From NCBI GenBank assembly GCA_913774625.1, contig CAJYHL010000014.1, forward strand, positions 25,850-89,849: a DNA stretch of 64,000 nucleotides, in the 5' to 3' direction. The translations under genes and the position numbers were made by a program. The notes under the pieces were generated by a model. That model saw only the letters and a program-made list of their open reading frames with translations, ran no database searches and was not told the origin of the DNA. This DNA comes from an uncultured Acidovorax sp. (GTDB lineage: Bacteria > Pseudomonadota > Gammaproteobacteria > Burkholderiales > Burkholderiaceae_C). Below are positions 29,249 through 39,310 of the stretch, one piece after another; position 1 is the first letter of the stretch; each line of letters starts with the position of its first letter.

Positions 29249-30910
29249 GAGCCCCAGCTGAGTCCTGAAGGCGGCCCAGCCCGCATTGTTCAGCCGCACC
29301 GTATAGCTCAGTACCTGCCCCTCCTTCGTCGCAGGGCGCGGCTGGCGGTACTGATAGACGCCGCCGTTGTACTCGGTATAGCCGCGCAGCTGGTTCAGCG
29401 AGGTGAGCGGGAAGTTCGCGATCCTCAGCAGCCGCACGCCACCGCCCGAGGTATCGATGGAATAGGCGTTTTGGGATAGCGCGGTGCAGTTGTTCGAGTC
29501 GCTGTAGTTGGGCGCCGTGGCGTTGCAGCGGTAGATCTGCAGCGTGCTGCCATCGACGAAGGCCGCGCGCAGCGAGTGCGTGTCATCCTGGATGCCCAGC
29601 GGCAGCGTGCCGCCGGCGGTGGCCAGGTTGACCGCCGAAGCCGGCCTCCCGGCTATCAGCGCTTCCAGCGTGCTGAAGGCGCCGCCTGCCAGCAGGTCGG
29701 TGGCCGTGTTGTTGATGGTGATCGTCTGGTTGAGCTGTGCGCTCACGTTGGTGCGCAGCAGGGAGCCCGCAGGGAAGGTCGCGCTGCCCAGCGGCGCCAG
29801 CGATGCCATGGTCAGCGTCGCTGTCTGCTGGAAGCCGTTGCCGCTGAGCTGGCCGTTGCCCACCTGCATCTGCGCGGCCACATCGGCCATGCTTTTGCCG
29901 GAGACGTCCTGCTCTGCCACCGTCACGCTGTAGAAGCGGGTGGCACCGTCGCAGTAGAGTGTGCGGGAGGGCGAGCCGCGCGTGTTCAGGCGCGGGGTGG
30001 TGCCGTCGCAGCGGTTCCAGCCTGTGTCGGTCAGCGTCACCGATGCGGGCGTGGGATAGAGCTGTGCGGCGGATAGGGGGGCGCCCGCCGCCATGCCGCT
30101 GCGGCGTTCGAATTGCGCGTTGTTGCCATTGGCATCCACGGTGCCGTCGGAATCGCGCACGGCCAGGCGCCAGTTCTGCGCGTCGGTGTAGGTCAGTGAG
30201 CCTTGCGAAGACGAGGCCGCGGCCGTGGCGTTCACGGCCACCGTGTTCAACACTCCGCCCATCTCCAGTGCGAAGGCCGTCAGCTTGGCGGCCGTGCGTG
30301 CGGTGTCGGGCAGTATTGCTTCGGCAGAGCGCGCATCGCCCTGGTAGTCGTAGAGCTTGGCGACGGGTACCGCGAGCTGCTGAGCGACGGCAGCTTCGGC
30401 GTCGGCGAGCGGCAGGCCGCCTGCCACGGCTTTCTGCACCAGCGTGGTCAGGGGCGAGATCTGGCCGCCGCCCTTGCCTGCCGGGGCGGAGAGCACGAAG
30501 GTGCCGCTGATGGGGTCAGGATCACCTGCATCCACTGCGTTGGTACCCACCTGGGCCAGCAGGGGCGCGGCGCGGAAGGCGCTGGCCGCCGCGTCGTCGG
30601 CCGGCTGGTAGGTCAGGGCATATCGGCCGTCGGCCCCGGTGGCTGCGGCGGCCTTGGGCTCGTTCGTATCGCAGGCCTGATTGCCGTTCAGATCGGCGCA
30701 GACCAGCACATTGCTCAGGGCTTGGTCTGCGACTACCGTGCCGCCTAGCGAAATGGCAGCGGGGCCCGACGGCGGGGGAGTGCCGCCGCCGTTGTTGCTG
30801 CTGCCACCGCCCCCGCCGCAGGCGGCCAGCAGGGTAAGCACGCTGATGGACATCAGGCTTTTGCCGAATCGGGGCGGCAGTGCAGAGGGGAAATAGGAGA
30901 AGGCTTTCAT
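29246..30910 (-). CDS. Secreted Gly-rich lipoprotein of unknown function (related to the 32.2 kb gene)
   Basis: A 554-residue predicted lipoprotein: basic N-terminus, hydrophobic stretch and lipobox LLAAC with Cys 31, followed by a poly-Gly/Ser tether. The next part resembles an Ig-like carboxypeptidase-regulatory repeat (CADLNGNQACDTNEP...GADGRYALT), then a conserved QISPLTTLV segment. The C-terminal two thirds have no recognised domain; they contain several Cys and beta-rich sequence (LYCDGATRFYSV, LQIYRCNATAPNYSDSNNCTAL). The upstream lipoprotein at 32.2 kb shares the N-terminal layout. It is divergent from the LuxR-type gene. Surface or periplasmic location is inferred from the lipobox; the function is unknown. 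Confidence 0.75.
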   Translation of the reverse strand: MKAFSYFPSALPPRFGKSLMSISVLTLLAACGGGGGSSNNGGGTPPPSGPAAISLGGTVVADQALSNVLVCADLNGNQACDTNEPKAAAATGADGRYALTYQPADDAAASAFRAAPLLAQVGTNAVDAGDPDPISGTFVLSAPAGKGGGQISPLTTLVQKAVAGGLPLADAEAAVAQQLAVPVAKLYDYQGDARSAEAILPDTARTAAKLTAFALEMGGVLNTVAVNATAAASSSQGSLTYTDAQNWRLAVRDSDGTVDANGNNAQFERRSGMAAGAPLSAAQLYPTPASVTLTDTGWNRCDGTTPRLNTRGSPSRTLYCDGATRFYSVTVAEQDVSGKSMADVAAQMQVGNGQLSGNGFQQTATLTMASLAPLGSATFPAGSLLRTNVSAQLNQTITINNTATDLLAGGAFSTLEALIAGRPASAVNLATAGGTLPLGIQDDTHSLRAAFVDGSTLQIYRCNATAPNYSDSNNCTALSQNAYSIDTSGGGVRLLRIANFPLTSLNQLRGYTEYNGGVYQYRQPRPATKEGQVLSYTVRLNNAGWAAFRTQLGL

Positions 30911-31038
30911 GGATGGGTCTCGAGGGTTGTTTTCGCGACCCGAAAGTAAATCGATACGATATTTCTATAAATGATGCAAATGCACTATCGCCCTGCTGGA
31001 TGGGTGCGTTGGCGTCATGCACTGCCTGTGGAGGGGAA

Positions 31039-32058
31039 ATGGCGAACCTGTCGGGATTCGAGGACTTCTCAGGCCTGCTGCTGCACGTCTATCGGCTGTC
31101 GCACGAGCAGCCGCTGCAGGCTTTCCAGGACGAGGCGCTCGACGCCTTGCGGCGCGTGCTACCCTTCGATTCGTCCATGTGGGGCTCGGCCACGCCAGGG
31201 GCCGAGGGGGCCGGCATCCAGATCCACACGTTGCACCTGCATCGGCAGCCGCCCGACATGCTGGCGGGCTACGAAGAGGTCAAGCATCTGGATTCGGCCG
31301 CTGCCTCCCTGGAGGGGCTGGCGCGAGCGACCCGGGCGTTCGACCGCGATGTGGAGTTCGCCGCGCCGCAGCAAAAAGCCATCCGGGCGCACGGCCGGCG
31401 TTTCGACATGCGGCATTTCTTCATCAGCTCCGAGATGAATCCGGCCAGCGGCCTTGTGCAGTGGGTCACGCTCTATCGTGCCCACGAAACGGCCCATTGC
31501 ACCGAGACCGAACGCAGCCTGCTGGCCGCAGTGGCCCCGCATCTGCAACAGGCCATGGGCTACAACCGCGTGCGGCATTTCGACCGGGTGATGTCCATGC
31601 CGGAGGCCGGGCTGCAGCCCCCTGCGGCAGGCCGCGCGCAGGCCGTGGCCGATCTGCGCGGCATGGTCTATCACGCCACGCCGCTGTTCGGCGAGCTGGC
31701 GGCGCGAGAGTGGCCGGGAGCGCGGGAATCGTCGATGGCGTGCCTGCCCGAGCCGCTGATGCAGGCCTTGCGCGCGGGGCACCTGCGGCATTCCGGCCGG
31801 ACCCTGGTGTTGCGATGCCATGCAGAACATGGACTGCTCTTCTTGAAGGCTCGGCCACGCTGTGTGGTGGATGGGTTGTCGCCGCGAGAGCACCAGGTGG
31901 CCTGGCTGCTGGCGCGTGGCCTCACCCACAAGGAAGTGGCGCGCCAGCTGGGCCGGTCACCCGCCACGGTGCGCAATCAGGTCCAGTCGATCTATGCGCG
32001 CCTGGAGATCTCCAGCGTCGCGCAGCTGGTAGCGCTGCTGCACGAGGCGATCGATTGA
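31039..32058 (+). CDS. LuxR-type helix-turn-helix transcriptional regulator
   Basis: A 339-residue regulator. The C-terminal LuxR/FixJ DNA-binding domain is clear: LSPREHQVAWLLARGLTHKE, then RSPATVRNQVQSIYARLEI. The N-terminal ~250 residues are a sensory region of unrecognised type containing LPFDSSMWGSA. The ATG at 31039 has an excellent ribosome-binding site (GGAGGGGAAATG), so the longer frame from 30880, which enters the divergent lipoprotein gene, is rejected. It stands between two related lipoprotein genes, both transcribed leftward, and is a candidate regulator of one or both. Confidence 0.85.
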   Translation: MANLSGFEDFSGLLLHVYRLSHEQPLQAFQDEALDALRRVLPFDSSMWGSATPGAEGAGIQIHTLHLHRQPPDMLAGYEEVKHLDSAAASLEGLARATRAFDRDVEFAAPQQKAIRAHGRRFDMRHFFISSEMNPASGLVQWVTLYRAHETAHCTETERSLLAAVAPHLQQAMGYNRVRHFDRVMSMPEAGLQPPAAGRAQAVADLRGMVYHATPLFGELAAREWPGARESSMACLPEPLMQALRAGHLRHSGRTLVLRCHAEHGLLFLKARPRCVVDGLSPREHQVAWLLARGLTHKEVARQLGRSPATVRNQVQSIYARLEISSVAQLVALLHEAID

Positions 32059-32203
32059 GCGTCTGTTGAAGGATCTCTAGGGCTGCCCGCCAGCTCCGCT
32101 GCCCGTGGGAGGGGAGTGCCATCGGGCGATGCACCGCGCCCCGGCTGCCGGCATGGGCGCGAACCCATGACGGCAGCTGATGCGCGGGCAAGAAGCGGCC
32201 TTC

Positions 32204-34441
32204 TCAGTTCGGCAGGCTCAACTTGTAGGTGCCGTAGTGGGTGGCGAATTGCCGCCCATTTGACGCGATGCTGGTCAGCTGCAGGCCGCTCATGTATGCG
32301 CCCTGGCCGTAGTTGCCCGACGTGGTGTCCGCGCACTGTCCCTTGCCGCCGGTCGCGGGCGGTGAGCAGGGCACGACAGCACTGCGGGTCCATGACCCCA
32401 CGCGGGCCGTGTCGTTGAAGCTGAACAGCACCGAGGATTGGGGGGCATAGTTGCCGAACACCGACACGGTGGTCGGCGGCAAGGTCCCGGTGGGCACCGT
32501 CCAGGCATCTGCGCCCTGGACGCTGATCAATGCTTTCTGCGGGCCGGTCGCCGCGTTGTAGAGCGGCACGTTGCCCGGCACCGGGCCCGTGGTGGGGATG
32601 CCGGCACTCGCGCCGAAGGCCGTCTGCTGGAAGGCCTGGTTCAGCGTGGCGAAATTCTGCTTCTTCAGCTCGCCGATGGTGAGCGCCCGGGCCCGCGTGC
32701 GATAGGTCTGCACGGCGTCTGGCGTCGTGCCGGAGTTGCCCCGCAGGAAGTATCTGAAGGTCCAGCTGCTCTGCGTGGCGTAGCCGGCGAGCGCTGCGTC
32801 CGTGAACAGCGGGCTGGCGAAGTACATGCCGGGATCGATGCCGGCTGCGGGCGACTGCACCGTGGCATTGGCAGTCAAGAATTCGGCCCCCAGCTTGATC
32901 ACGTTGCTTCCCGAGACGCTGCCGTTGGCGCGCTTGAAGTTGAGCGTGGAATAGTTGGCGTTCGGCCACAGCGTGAGCGTGGTGCCGAAGGGCGTGGCTA
33001 CCTCCACGTGGTCGAACTTGAGCAGCGTCTGGCCGTTGACCTGTTCGGTCTCGTTGTTGACGACCAGGGTGTAGCCCGTGCTCAGGTAGCTGTAGGCGGA
33101 CTGGTTCAGCGTCGGGAACACGCGCAGCTGGTGGAAGGGCGACACGCCGCCCGAATAGCTGTACTGGTTGCCGATCAGGCGCAGCTTGCCGTCCGTGTCC
33201 TTGCGGACCACGAGGGTGTCGTAGAACTCCGCGTTCTGCGTGTCGACCTGCTTGTAGGCGACGACGAGATCGCCGTTGGCGCGCGTGTATTCGTAGCGCC
33301 CCTGGAGGAACCTGGTGCCTGTGGCGCTGTCGCGGAAGAGGCTGGCGAATGCGCCGTTGTTGCTGTCGTTGCGGCCCACGCGCGAGCCGTTGCTGAGGTA
33401 GGCGGCCGGATTGCCGCCCAGGAAGGCCACCTTGCAGGCGGTCGCCGCCACGGCGCTGGCATCGCCCGTGGCCACGCCGTTGCTGACGGGGCTGCTGACC
33501 CGCTGCGTGGTGGGCAGGGCGTAGCAGGCCGTCAGGCTGTCGAGCAACGCGGCGATCCTGGCGGCCGTGCCTTCTTCCACCAGCGCGTAGGTGGCGGCGG
33601 ACGGCAGCGGGGGCAGGGCGGAGGCATTGCTGCTGAAGCGCACCGAGATGGGCGCCGCGCCGCTCGAGCTGACCTGCTGGCGCACGCCCACCTCGATGTT
33701 GGAACTGGTGTCCGAAGCCGGCGTGATGCTGACCAGCAGCGAGTCGAGCAGGCGGTCGTAGCCTGCGCCGTTGACGCTGAAGGCATCGCTGAGCGGATTG
33801 ACGGAGCCCACGCCGGCCGCCGCCAGCAGCGGGGCCAGCACGCCCTGGATTTCCTGGATCTTGTCCTGCAGCGTGCCTGTCGTCAGGGCGGCCGTGCCGC
33901 TGGCCAGTTCCGCGGCCAGGTTCTCGGGGTTGCCCGAGGCGCTCAGGCGCGCCGCGATCAGCGTGGTGACGGGCGTGACGTTGATGGTCTGGTTGCCCGG
34001 GCCGGTGCCGACGCTGACGAGCTTTTCGGTCTCGCCGCTGGCGGAGCTGCGGGCTGCCACGATCACGAAAGGCGCCTTGGCCGTCGCGGCGATGGTCACC
34101 GTGTATTGGCCGTCGGCTCCGAGCGTGCCGCTGGTGCCCACCACCGTGCCGCTGGCGTCGATGACGGTCACCACGCCGCCCGCGAAGGCGGCGCCTGTGG
34201 CGGCGGTGCCGGAAAACGTGTAGCTGGAAGCGGCGACGGGCGTTCCGCCGCCGGGGGTCGATGGCTGGCCCCCGCCGGAGCCGGATCCTGCGCCAGCACC
34301 GGCGCCACCGCCGCCCGCTCCTGGGCTGCTGCCATTACCGCCGCCGCCTCCGCATGCGGCCAGCAATGCGATCACGGCGACGGTGATCAGGTTCCTGCCG
34401 GCGCGAGCGGGCAGGCGGGATGAAACAGGCGGCAAAGCCAT
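32204..34441 (-). CDS. Large Gly-rich lipoprotein of unknown function
   Basis: A 745-residue predicted lipoprotein with lipobox ALLAAC (Cys 30) followed by a long Gly/Ser/Ala tether. A beta-rich domain follows (AASSYTFSGTAATGAAFAGG; GADGQYTVTIAATAK) and then NVTPVTTLI, matching the ISPLTTLV segment of the 29.2 kb lipoprotein at the same relative place. The remainder is beta-rich (QGRYEYTRANGDLVVAYKQ; GTYKLSLPN at the end) with no recognised catalytic motif. The two proteins look like diverged members of one exported family. The nearby type II secretion genes raise the possibility of surface display, which is only an inference. Confidence 0.75.
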   Translation of the reverse strand: MALPPVSSRLPARAGRNLITVAVIALLAACGGGGGNGSSPGAGGGGAGAGAGSGSGGGQPSTPGGGTPVAASSYTFSGTAATGAAFAGGVVTVIDASGTVVGTSGTLGADGQYTVTIAATAKAPFVIVAARSSASGETEKLVSVGTGPGNQTINVTPVTTLIAARLSASGNPENLAAELASGTAALTTGTLQDKIQEIQGVLAPLLAAAGVGSVNPLSDAFSVNGAGYDRLLDSLLVSITPASDTSSNIEVGVRQQVSSSGAAPISVRFSSNASALPPLPSAATYALVEEGTAARIAALLDSLTACYALPTTQRVSSPVSNGVATGDASAVAATACKVAFLGGNPAAYLSNGSRVGRNDSNNGAFASLFRDSATGTRFLQGRYEYTRANGDLVVAYKQVDTQNAEFYDTLVVRKDTDGKLRLIGNQYSYSGGVSPFHQLRVFPTLNQSAYSYLSTGYTLVVNNETEQVNGQTLLKFDHVEVATPFGTTLTLWPNANYSTLNFKRANGSVSGSNVIKLGAEFLTANATVQSPAAGIDPGMYFASPLFTDAALAGYATQSSWTFRYFLRGNSGTTPDAVQTYRTRARALTIGELKKQNFATLNQAFQQTAFGASAGIPTTGPVPGNVPLYNAATGPQKALISVQGADAWTVPTGTLPPTTVSVFGNYAPQSSVLFSFNDTARVGSWTRSAVVPCSPPATGGKGQCADTTSGNYGQGAYMSGLQLTSIASNGRQFATHYGTYKLSLPN

Positions 34442-34451
34442 GGGAACCCTC

Positions 34452-34532
34452 CAGTAGTAGTCGTTGATTTTTTGGGTTGTGCCGATAGCGGCGCAACATC
34501 ATGGCGCCAACTTCGTTACGCCGCTACTACTG
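34452..34532. repeat. Bipartite inverted repeat upstream of the large lipoprotein
   Basis: CAGTAGTAG (34452) and TAGCGGCG (34486) can both pair with CGCCGCTACTACTG (34519-34532), giving a long stem with one bulged arm. It lies just upstream of the leftward lipoprotein gene, in a 175-base gap that otherwise holds only a small hairpin (GCCCATCC/GGATGGGC) near 34.55 kb, downstream of gspE. Confidence 0.45.
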
Positions 34533-34616
34533 TTGTTTCGGCGCGTCCCGGAGCCCATCCGAATGGATGGATGGGCTGCGCTGCTGCACCGGGAGGCAGC
34601 TTCGCCGGCCCGGCGC

Positions 34617-35981
34617 TCAGTCCCGCGTCACCCGCAGCACTTCTTCCTGGCTGGTGATGCCGGCCTGCACCAGGCGTTCGCCGTCCTCGCGCATCAGGCG
34701 CATGCCGCGGGCCAGGGCGGCGGCGCGGATGTCGGCCTCGGCCGACTGGTTGTGGATCTGCTCGCGGATGGCGTCGTCCACCACCAGCAGCTCGAAGACC
34801 CCGGTGCGGCCGCGGTAGCCCGTGGGGTCGCCGGCGTCGAGCTTGCGCACCAGCCGCTGGGCCAGCACGCCCAGCAGGGAGCTGGACAGCAGGAACGGCT
34901 CCACCCCCATGTCGGTCAGGCGGGTGATGGCGCTGGCCGCATCGTTGGTGTGCAGCGTGGCCAGCACCAGGTGGCCGGTGAGCGAGGCCTGGATGGCGAT
35001 CTGCGCGGTTTCGAAATCGCGGATTTCGCCGATCATGATCACGTCAGGGTCCTGACGCAGGATGGCGCGCAGGGCCTTGGCGAAGGTCAGGTCGATCTTG
35101 GCGTTGACCTGGGTCTGGCCCACGCCCGGCAGCTCGTATTCGATGGGGTCTTCCACCGTCATGATGTTGCCCTGCGTGGCGTCCATGCGCTGCAGCGCCG
35201 CGTAGAGCGTGGTGGACTTGCCAGAGCCCGTGGGCCCGGTCACGAGGATGATGCCGTGCGGCTGGGTGATGAGATGCTCGAAGCGCGAGAGCGTGTCGCC
35301 CTGCATGCCCACCGATTCCAGCGTCAGCTTGGTCTGCGTCTTGTCCAGCAGGCGCAGCACGGCGCGCTCGCCATGGGCGCTGGGCAGGGTGGAGACGCGC
35401 ACGTCGATGGCCCGCGTGCCTAAGCGCAGGCTGATGCGGCCGTCCTGCGGCAGGCGCTTTTCGGAGATGTCCAGGTCGGCCATGATCTTCAGCCGCGAGA
35501 TCAGCGCGGCGTGCAGCGCCCGGTTGGGCTGCACCACCTCGCGCAGCGAGCCATCGACGCGGAAGCGAACGCTCGAATGCCGCTCGTAGGGCTCGATGTG
35601 GATGTCGCTCGCGCCGTCGCGCGCGGCCTGCGTGAGCAGCGCGTTCAGCATGCGGATGATGGGCGCGTCGCCGGCCGATTCCAGCAGGTCTTCGACGGCG
35701 GGCAGCTCCTGCATCATGCGCGAGAGGTCGGCGTCGCTCTCGACTTCGCTCACCACCATGGCGGCGCTGGACTCGTTCTGCGAATAGGCCGCGCTGATGC
35801 GCTGGGCCAGCGTGGGCGCATCGAGCGGCATCAGCTCGCGCACGGCGGGGTACTTGCGCAGCACTTCCGACAGCGCGCCCGCATCGGGCGCCAGGCCGTG
35901 CCAGAGCAGCAGGCTCTGACCGTCGTCCTCCAGCAGGAGTTGCGTCGTTCGCGCGAAGGCGTAGGGCAGGGGGTGGCGCAT
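34617..35981 (-). CDS. gspE: Type II secretion ATPase GspE (lacks tetracysteine zinc loop)
   Basis: Cytoplasmic hexameric ATPase that powers pseudopilus assembly. The 454 residues include [20 protein letters not shown], Walker [11 protein letters not shown] (about residue 247), the Asp box [11 protein letters not shown], Walker [13 protein letters not shown] and the His box [14 protein letters not shown]. GspE proteins usually carry a CxxC...CxxC zinc-binding loop between LAQRLVR and TGYRGRTG; here these segments are joined by KLDAGDP (about residue 377), an in-frame loss of the whole loop. It is the last gene of the leftward gsp run and follows gspD by 31 bases. No gspF follows. Confidence 0.93.
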   Translation of the reverse strand: MRHPLPYAFARTTQLLLEDDGQSLLLWHGLAPDAGALSEVLRKYPAVRELMPLDAPTLAQRISAAYSQNESSAAMVVSEVESDADLSRMMQELPAVEDLLESAGDAPIIRMLNALLTQAARDGASDIHIEPYERHSSVRFRVDGSLREVVQPNRALHAALISRLKIMADLDISEKRLPQDGRISLRLGTRAIDVRVSTLPSAHGERAVLRLLDKTQTKLTLESVGMQGDTLSRFEHLITQPHGIILVTGPTGSGKSTTLYAALQRMDATQGNIMTVEDPIEYELPGVGQTQVNAKIDLTFAKALRAILRQDPDVIMIGEIRDFETAQIAIQASLTGHLVLATLHTNDAASAITRLTDMGVEPFLLSSSLLGVLAQRLVRKLDAGDPTGYRGRTGVFELLVVDDAIREQIHNQSAEADIRAAALARGMRLMREDGERLVQAGITSQEEVLRVTRD

Positions 35982-36012
35982 CGTGGGGCGGTTCTTCCGG
36001 CAGGCGGCAGGC

Positions 36013-38427
36013 TTACTGCGGGCTGTAGGGGTTGTTGCCCACGGCCGGCGCCGGCGCGGGGGCTGGCGTCAGCGGGATGGACTCGGTCTGCAGCGGTGCG
36101 ATCAGCGGCCCGGGGGGCGCGGGGCGCGGGCTGCCCGGCGTGGCCGGGGCTTGCGGCTGCTGCAGCGGCGGCAGCACCGGCGCGGCCGAGACGCTGCCCA
36201 TCACCGCGCTGGGAGCGGGCTGGGTGACCTGCTGCAGCGCGCGGATGGCGTCGTAGCGGTCCTGCACCAGCGCGTCGCTGGTGGCCGTGTCGCGGATCAC
36301 CACCGGGCGCAGGAAGACCATCAGGTTGGTCTTGCGGCGCGAGCGGTTCTCGTTGCGGAACAGGCCGCCGACCAGCGGCAGGTCGCCCATCAGCGGCACC
36401 TTGTCCTGGCCCATGGCATAGCGGTCTTCCAGCAGGCCGCCCAGCACGATCACGCTGCCGTCGTTGACGAGCACGGTCGATTCGATGGAGCGCTTGCTGG
36501 TGGAGGGGCCGTTGGCGTTGCCGATGGTGGAGGCGTCCACCTGCGACACCTCCTGGTACAGCGTGAGCTTGACCGTGCCGTTCTCGCTGATCTGCGGGCG
36601 CACGCGCAGCATCAGGCCCACGTCCTTGCGCTCGACCGTGGTGAACGGGTTGACCGTGGCGCCGCCCGTGCTGTTGGCGTAGGAGCCGGTCACGAAGGGC
36701 ACGTTGTTGCCGATGATGATCTGCGCTTCCTCGTTGTCCACCGTCAGCAGGTTGGGGGTGGAGAGCACGTTGGCATCGCCCGTGTTCTCCAGGAAGTGCG
36801 CCAGCGCGCCCAGGTAGTAGTTGCCGTTGATGCGCGGGGCGACGCCCACGTTCAGGCCGTTGCCGGGCGTGGCGTTGCCGCTGGCCAGGGCGCTGGCCAC
36901 GCTGCTGGCCGAGCCGCTGGCCGCTGCCAGCGCCAGGTTCAGTATGTTGGCGCCGCCGCCCTGGGTGGAGTTGGTGCCCAGCACGCCGATGGTGCCGTTG
37001 CCGTAGTTTCCGGCCACCGTCTGCCACTGGATGCCGAACTGGGCGACCTTGTTGGCTGCCACTTCGACGATCAGGCTTTCCACCAGCACCTGCGCGCGGC
37101 GCCCGTCCAGCTGGTCGATGACCGCGCGCAGCTGGCGGAACTGCGGCTCGGGCGCCGAGATGATGAGCGAGTTGGTGCTCGGGTCGGCCTGGATCTGCCC
37201 GCCCGTCGAAGGCTGGTTGCTGTTGGCCGAATTCAGGCTGCCGGCCGTGCTGCCCAGGCCGCCGCCCGAATTGCCGCCGCCCATGCCCATGCTGCTGCCC
37301 CCGCCGCCGTTCATGCCGCCGCCGAAGGCACCGCCCACCTGCGACATGCCGCCCGCGGCGCTGCCGCTGCTGCTGCTGGTGGCGGTGAAGCCGCCCGAGG
37401 TGGCGCCGCCACCCGTGCCCGTGCCGGTCTGCGTCGCCGCCAGCGCCGCGCGCAGCGTTGCCGCGAGCTTGGTGGCGTCGGCGTTCTTCAGATAGACGAC
37501 GTGGATGTTGCCGTGCGATGCGCTGGAGCCGGGCGCGGCCGGCTGGTCCAGCTTGGCAACCAGCGAGCGCACCAGCGCCAGCCGCGCCGGGTTGGCCGCG
37601 CGCACGATCAGCGAATTGCTGCGCGGCTCGGCCAGCAGCGTGGTGCGGAAGCCCGTGTCGGAGCCGCCGGCCACCGGCGTGCCCTGCGCCACGCCGGCGG
37701 TGGGCGCGGCACTGCCGCTGCCTTCGATCAGGCGCGAGACCAGCGGCGCCAGCTCGCTCGCCACCGCGTTCTGCAGCGGAATGATCTCCACGTCGCTGGC
37801 GTTGGAGACATCCATCGCCGCGATGATGCGCGCGATGCGCTGCAGGTTGTCGGCGTAGTCGGTGATGACCAGGGAGTTGTTGCCCGGGTTCACGTTGATG
37901 GTGTTGTTGGGGCTGATGAGGGGGCGCAGCACCGGCACCAGGTTGGCCGCGTTCTCGAAGTTCAGCTTGAAGATCTGCGTGACGATCTGCCCGCCCGAAG
38001 GCGCCCGGCCCGAGCTGCCCTGCGTGACGCTGACCGTGCCGGCCTGCAGCTTGGCGTCGGCCTCGGGCACCACCTTGTAGAGCCCTGCGGCTTCCACCAC
38101 CGTGAAGCCCTGGAGCCTGAGCGCTGCCAGGAACTGGTCGAACGCGGCGGCGGGCGACACGGCCTTTTCCGTGACCAGCGTGAGCTGGCCCTTCACGCGG
38201 GGGTCCACCACCACGTTGCGGCCGGTGATGGTGGCCATGGTGCGGGCCACGGCCTCGATGTCGGCATTGGCGAAGTTCAGCGTCACCGGCTCGCCCGAGC
38301 GCACGCTGCCGGTGCCCGTGGTGACGGCCGTCTGTGCATTCAGCGGGCCGCTGGCGCAGGCGATGAGCGCGCATGCTGCTACGAACTTCATAGCGAACTG
38401 CAGGCGCGGGGAAGGCAAGGATTTCAT
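36013..38427 (-). CDS. gspD: Type II secretion outer-membrane secretin GspD
   Basis: Channel-forming secretin of 804 residues. After a signal peptide ([18 protein letters not shown]) come the N0 domain ([20 protein letters not shown]), N1-N3 KH-like domains interrupted by a long Gly/Ser-rich insertion (residues ~330-400), and the secretin core ([65 protein letters not shown]). A Pro-rich tail follows. The ATG at 38427 is four bases after the gspN stop; the longer frame upstream is antisense-like and is rejected. Confidence 0.95.
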   Translation of the reverse strand: MKSLPSPRLQFAMKFVAACALIACASGPLNAQTAVTTGTGSVRSGEPVTLNFANADIEAVARTMATITGRNVVVDPRVKGQLTLVTEKAVSPAAAFDQFLAALRLQGFTVVEAAGLYKVVPEADAKLQAGTVSVTQGSSGRAPSGGQIVTQIFKLNFENAANLVPVLRPLISPNNTINVNPGNNSLVITDYADNLQRIARIIAAMDVSNASDVEIIPLQNAVASELAPLVSRLIEGSGSAAPTAGVAQGTPVAGGSDTGFRTTLLAEPRSNSLIVRAANPARLALVRSLVAKLDQPAAPGSSASHGNIHVVYLKNADATKLAATLRAALAATQTGTGTGGGATSGGFTATSSSSGSAAGGMSQVGGAFGGGMNGGGGSSMGMGGGNSGGGLGSTAGSLNSANSNQPSTGGQIQADPSTNSLIISAPEPQFRQLRAVIDQLDGRRAQVLVESLIVEVAANKVAQFGIQWQTVAGNYGNGTIGVLGTNSTQGGGANILNLALAAASGSASSVASALASGNATPGNGLNVGVAPRINGNYYLGALAHFLENTGDANVLSTPNLLTVDNEEAQIIIGNNVPFVTGSYANSTGGATVNPFTTVERKDVGLMLRVRPQISENGTVKLTLYQEVSQVDASTIGNANGPSTSKRSIESTVLVNDGSVIVLGGLLEDRYAMGQDKVPLMGDLPLVGGLFRNENRSRRKTNLMVFLRPVVIRDTATSDALVQDRYDAIRALQQVTQPAPSAVMGSVSAAPVLPPLQQPQAPATPGSPRPAPPGPLIAPLQTESIPLTPAPAPAPAVGNNPYSPQ

Positions 38428-38431
38428 TCGG

Positions 38432-39280
38432 TCAACCCACGGTGATGATGGAGCGCGCGCCGGTGCGCCGCCCGATGATGTTGAGGAGGTTCGCCAGGGC
38501 GGCCTCGCGGTCGGGCGCGGCCGTGGCCTCGCCGGTGAAGCGCAGGCGGTCGCCCACCCACTGGCCGCTGCCCTGCAGCAGCAGCGCGCCGCCCAGGGTG
38601 GAGAGGGTGAGCGTGGGCGCCGGCCCGTTGCCGCTGAGCGCCAGACGGTAGCTGCCCATGGGCCGCAGGGTGGACAGGCGCGAGGACATGTCCAGCGCAT
38701 CGAGCTGCGCGGAGCCCGCCAGCTGCATGCGGCCGTTGGCCCAGGTCAGTGCCAGCGCCTGGGTGGACAGCGCCAGCCGCCCCTGCGGCTGCACCGTGTT
38801 CCAGGGCGTGCCCAGCCCGGCCAGCACGGCGGCCGGCCACTGGCTGCGGCCGTCGGCGATCTGCACGCGCACGGTGTTCCAGCCGGCGCGTGCAGCCATG
38901 GCGATGGGGCCGGCCGTGGTGCAGCAGTCGGTGCGCAGCTCGGCATGCACGCCGGCCCAGGCGGGCCGGATGCGCCATTGCAGGCGGCTGGGCAAGGTGG
39001 CGTGGTCCTGGCTGCCGCTGCCGCCGGTCAGCAGCAGCTGGGCCGAACCGTCCCACACCGTGCCGCGCGGCTCTGCGAGCTGCACCTGCCCGCCGCTGGC
39101 GCCGGCCACGCCGGCCGCCAGCCAGCGCGCGGGCGCGAACACGGCCAGTGCCGGCAGGGCGCCCAGCAGCAGGCCCAGCAGCGCCCAGCCCCAGGGCGGA
39201 CGCGGCAGGCCGGCGGAAGACGGGTTGCGCGATGAAGAGAAGCGGGCCACGAAGCGACGATGGGTGAAGAAAGCGGGCAA
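38432..39280 (-). CDS. gspN: Type II secretion protein GspN
   Basis: Inner-membrane component of about 282 residues with one N-terminal membrane helix (WALLGLLLGALPALAVF) and a beta-rich periplasmic part (LAEPRGTVWDGSAQLLLTGG, WRIRPAWAGV, LQGSGQWVGDRLRFTGEA) matching GspN. Its role is accessory in known systems. The start is uncertain: a TTG at 39280 or a GTG at 39250, neither with a clear ribosome-binding site. It sits between gspM and gspD, the usual order in beta-proteobacterial clusters. Confidence 0.87.
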   Translation of the reverse strand: MPAFFTHRRFVARFSSSRNPSSAGLPRPPWGWALLGLLLGALPALAVFAPARWLAAGVAGASGGQVQLAEPRGTVWDGSAQLLLTGGSGSQDHATLPSRLQWRIRPAWAGVHAELRTDCCTTAGPIAMAARAGWNTVRVQIADGRSQWPAAVLAGLGTPWNTVQPQGRLALSTQALALTWANGRMQLAGSAQLDALDMSSRLSTLRPMGSYRLALSGNGPAPTLTLSTLGGALLLQGSGQWVGDRLRFTGEATAAPDREAALANLLNIIGRRTGARSIITVG

Positions 39281-39310
39281 AAAAAGGAGAGGGCGGGGTT
39301 CCGGCCCTGC

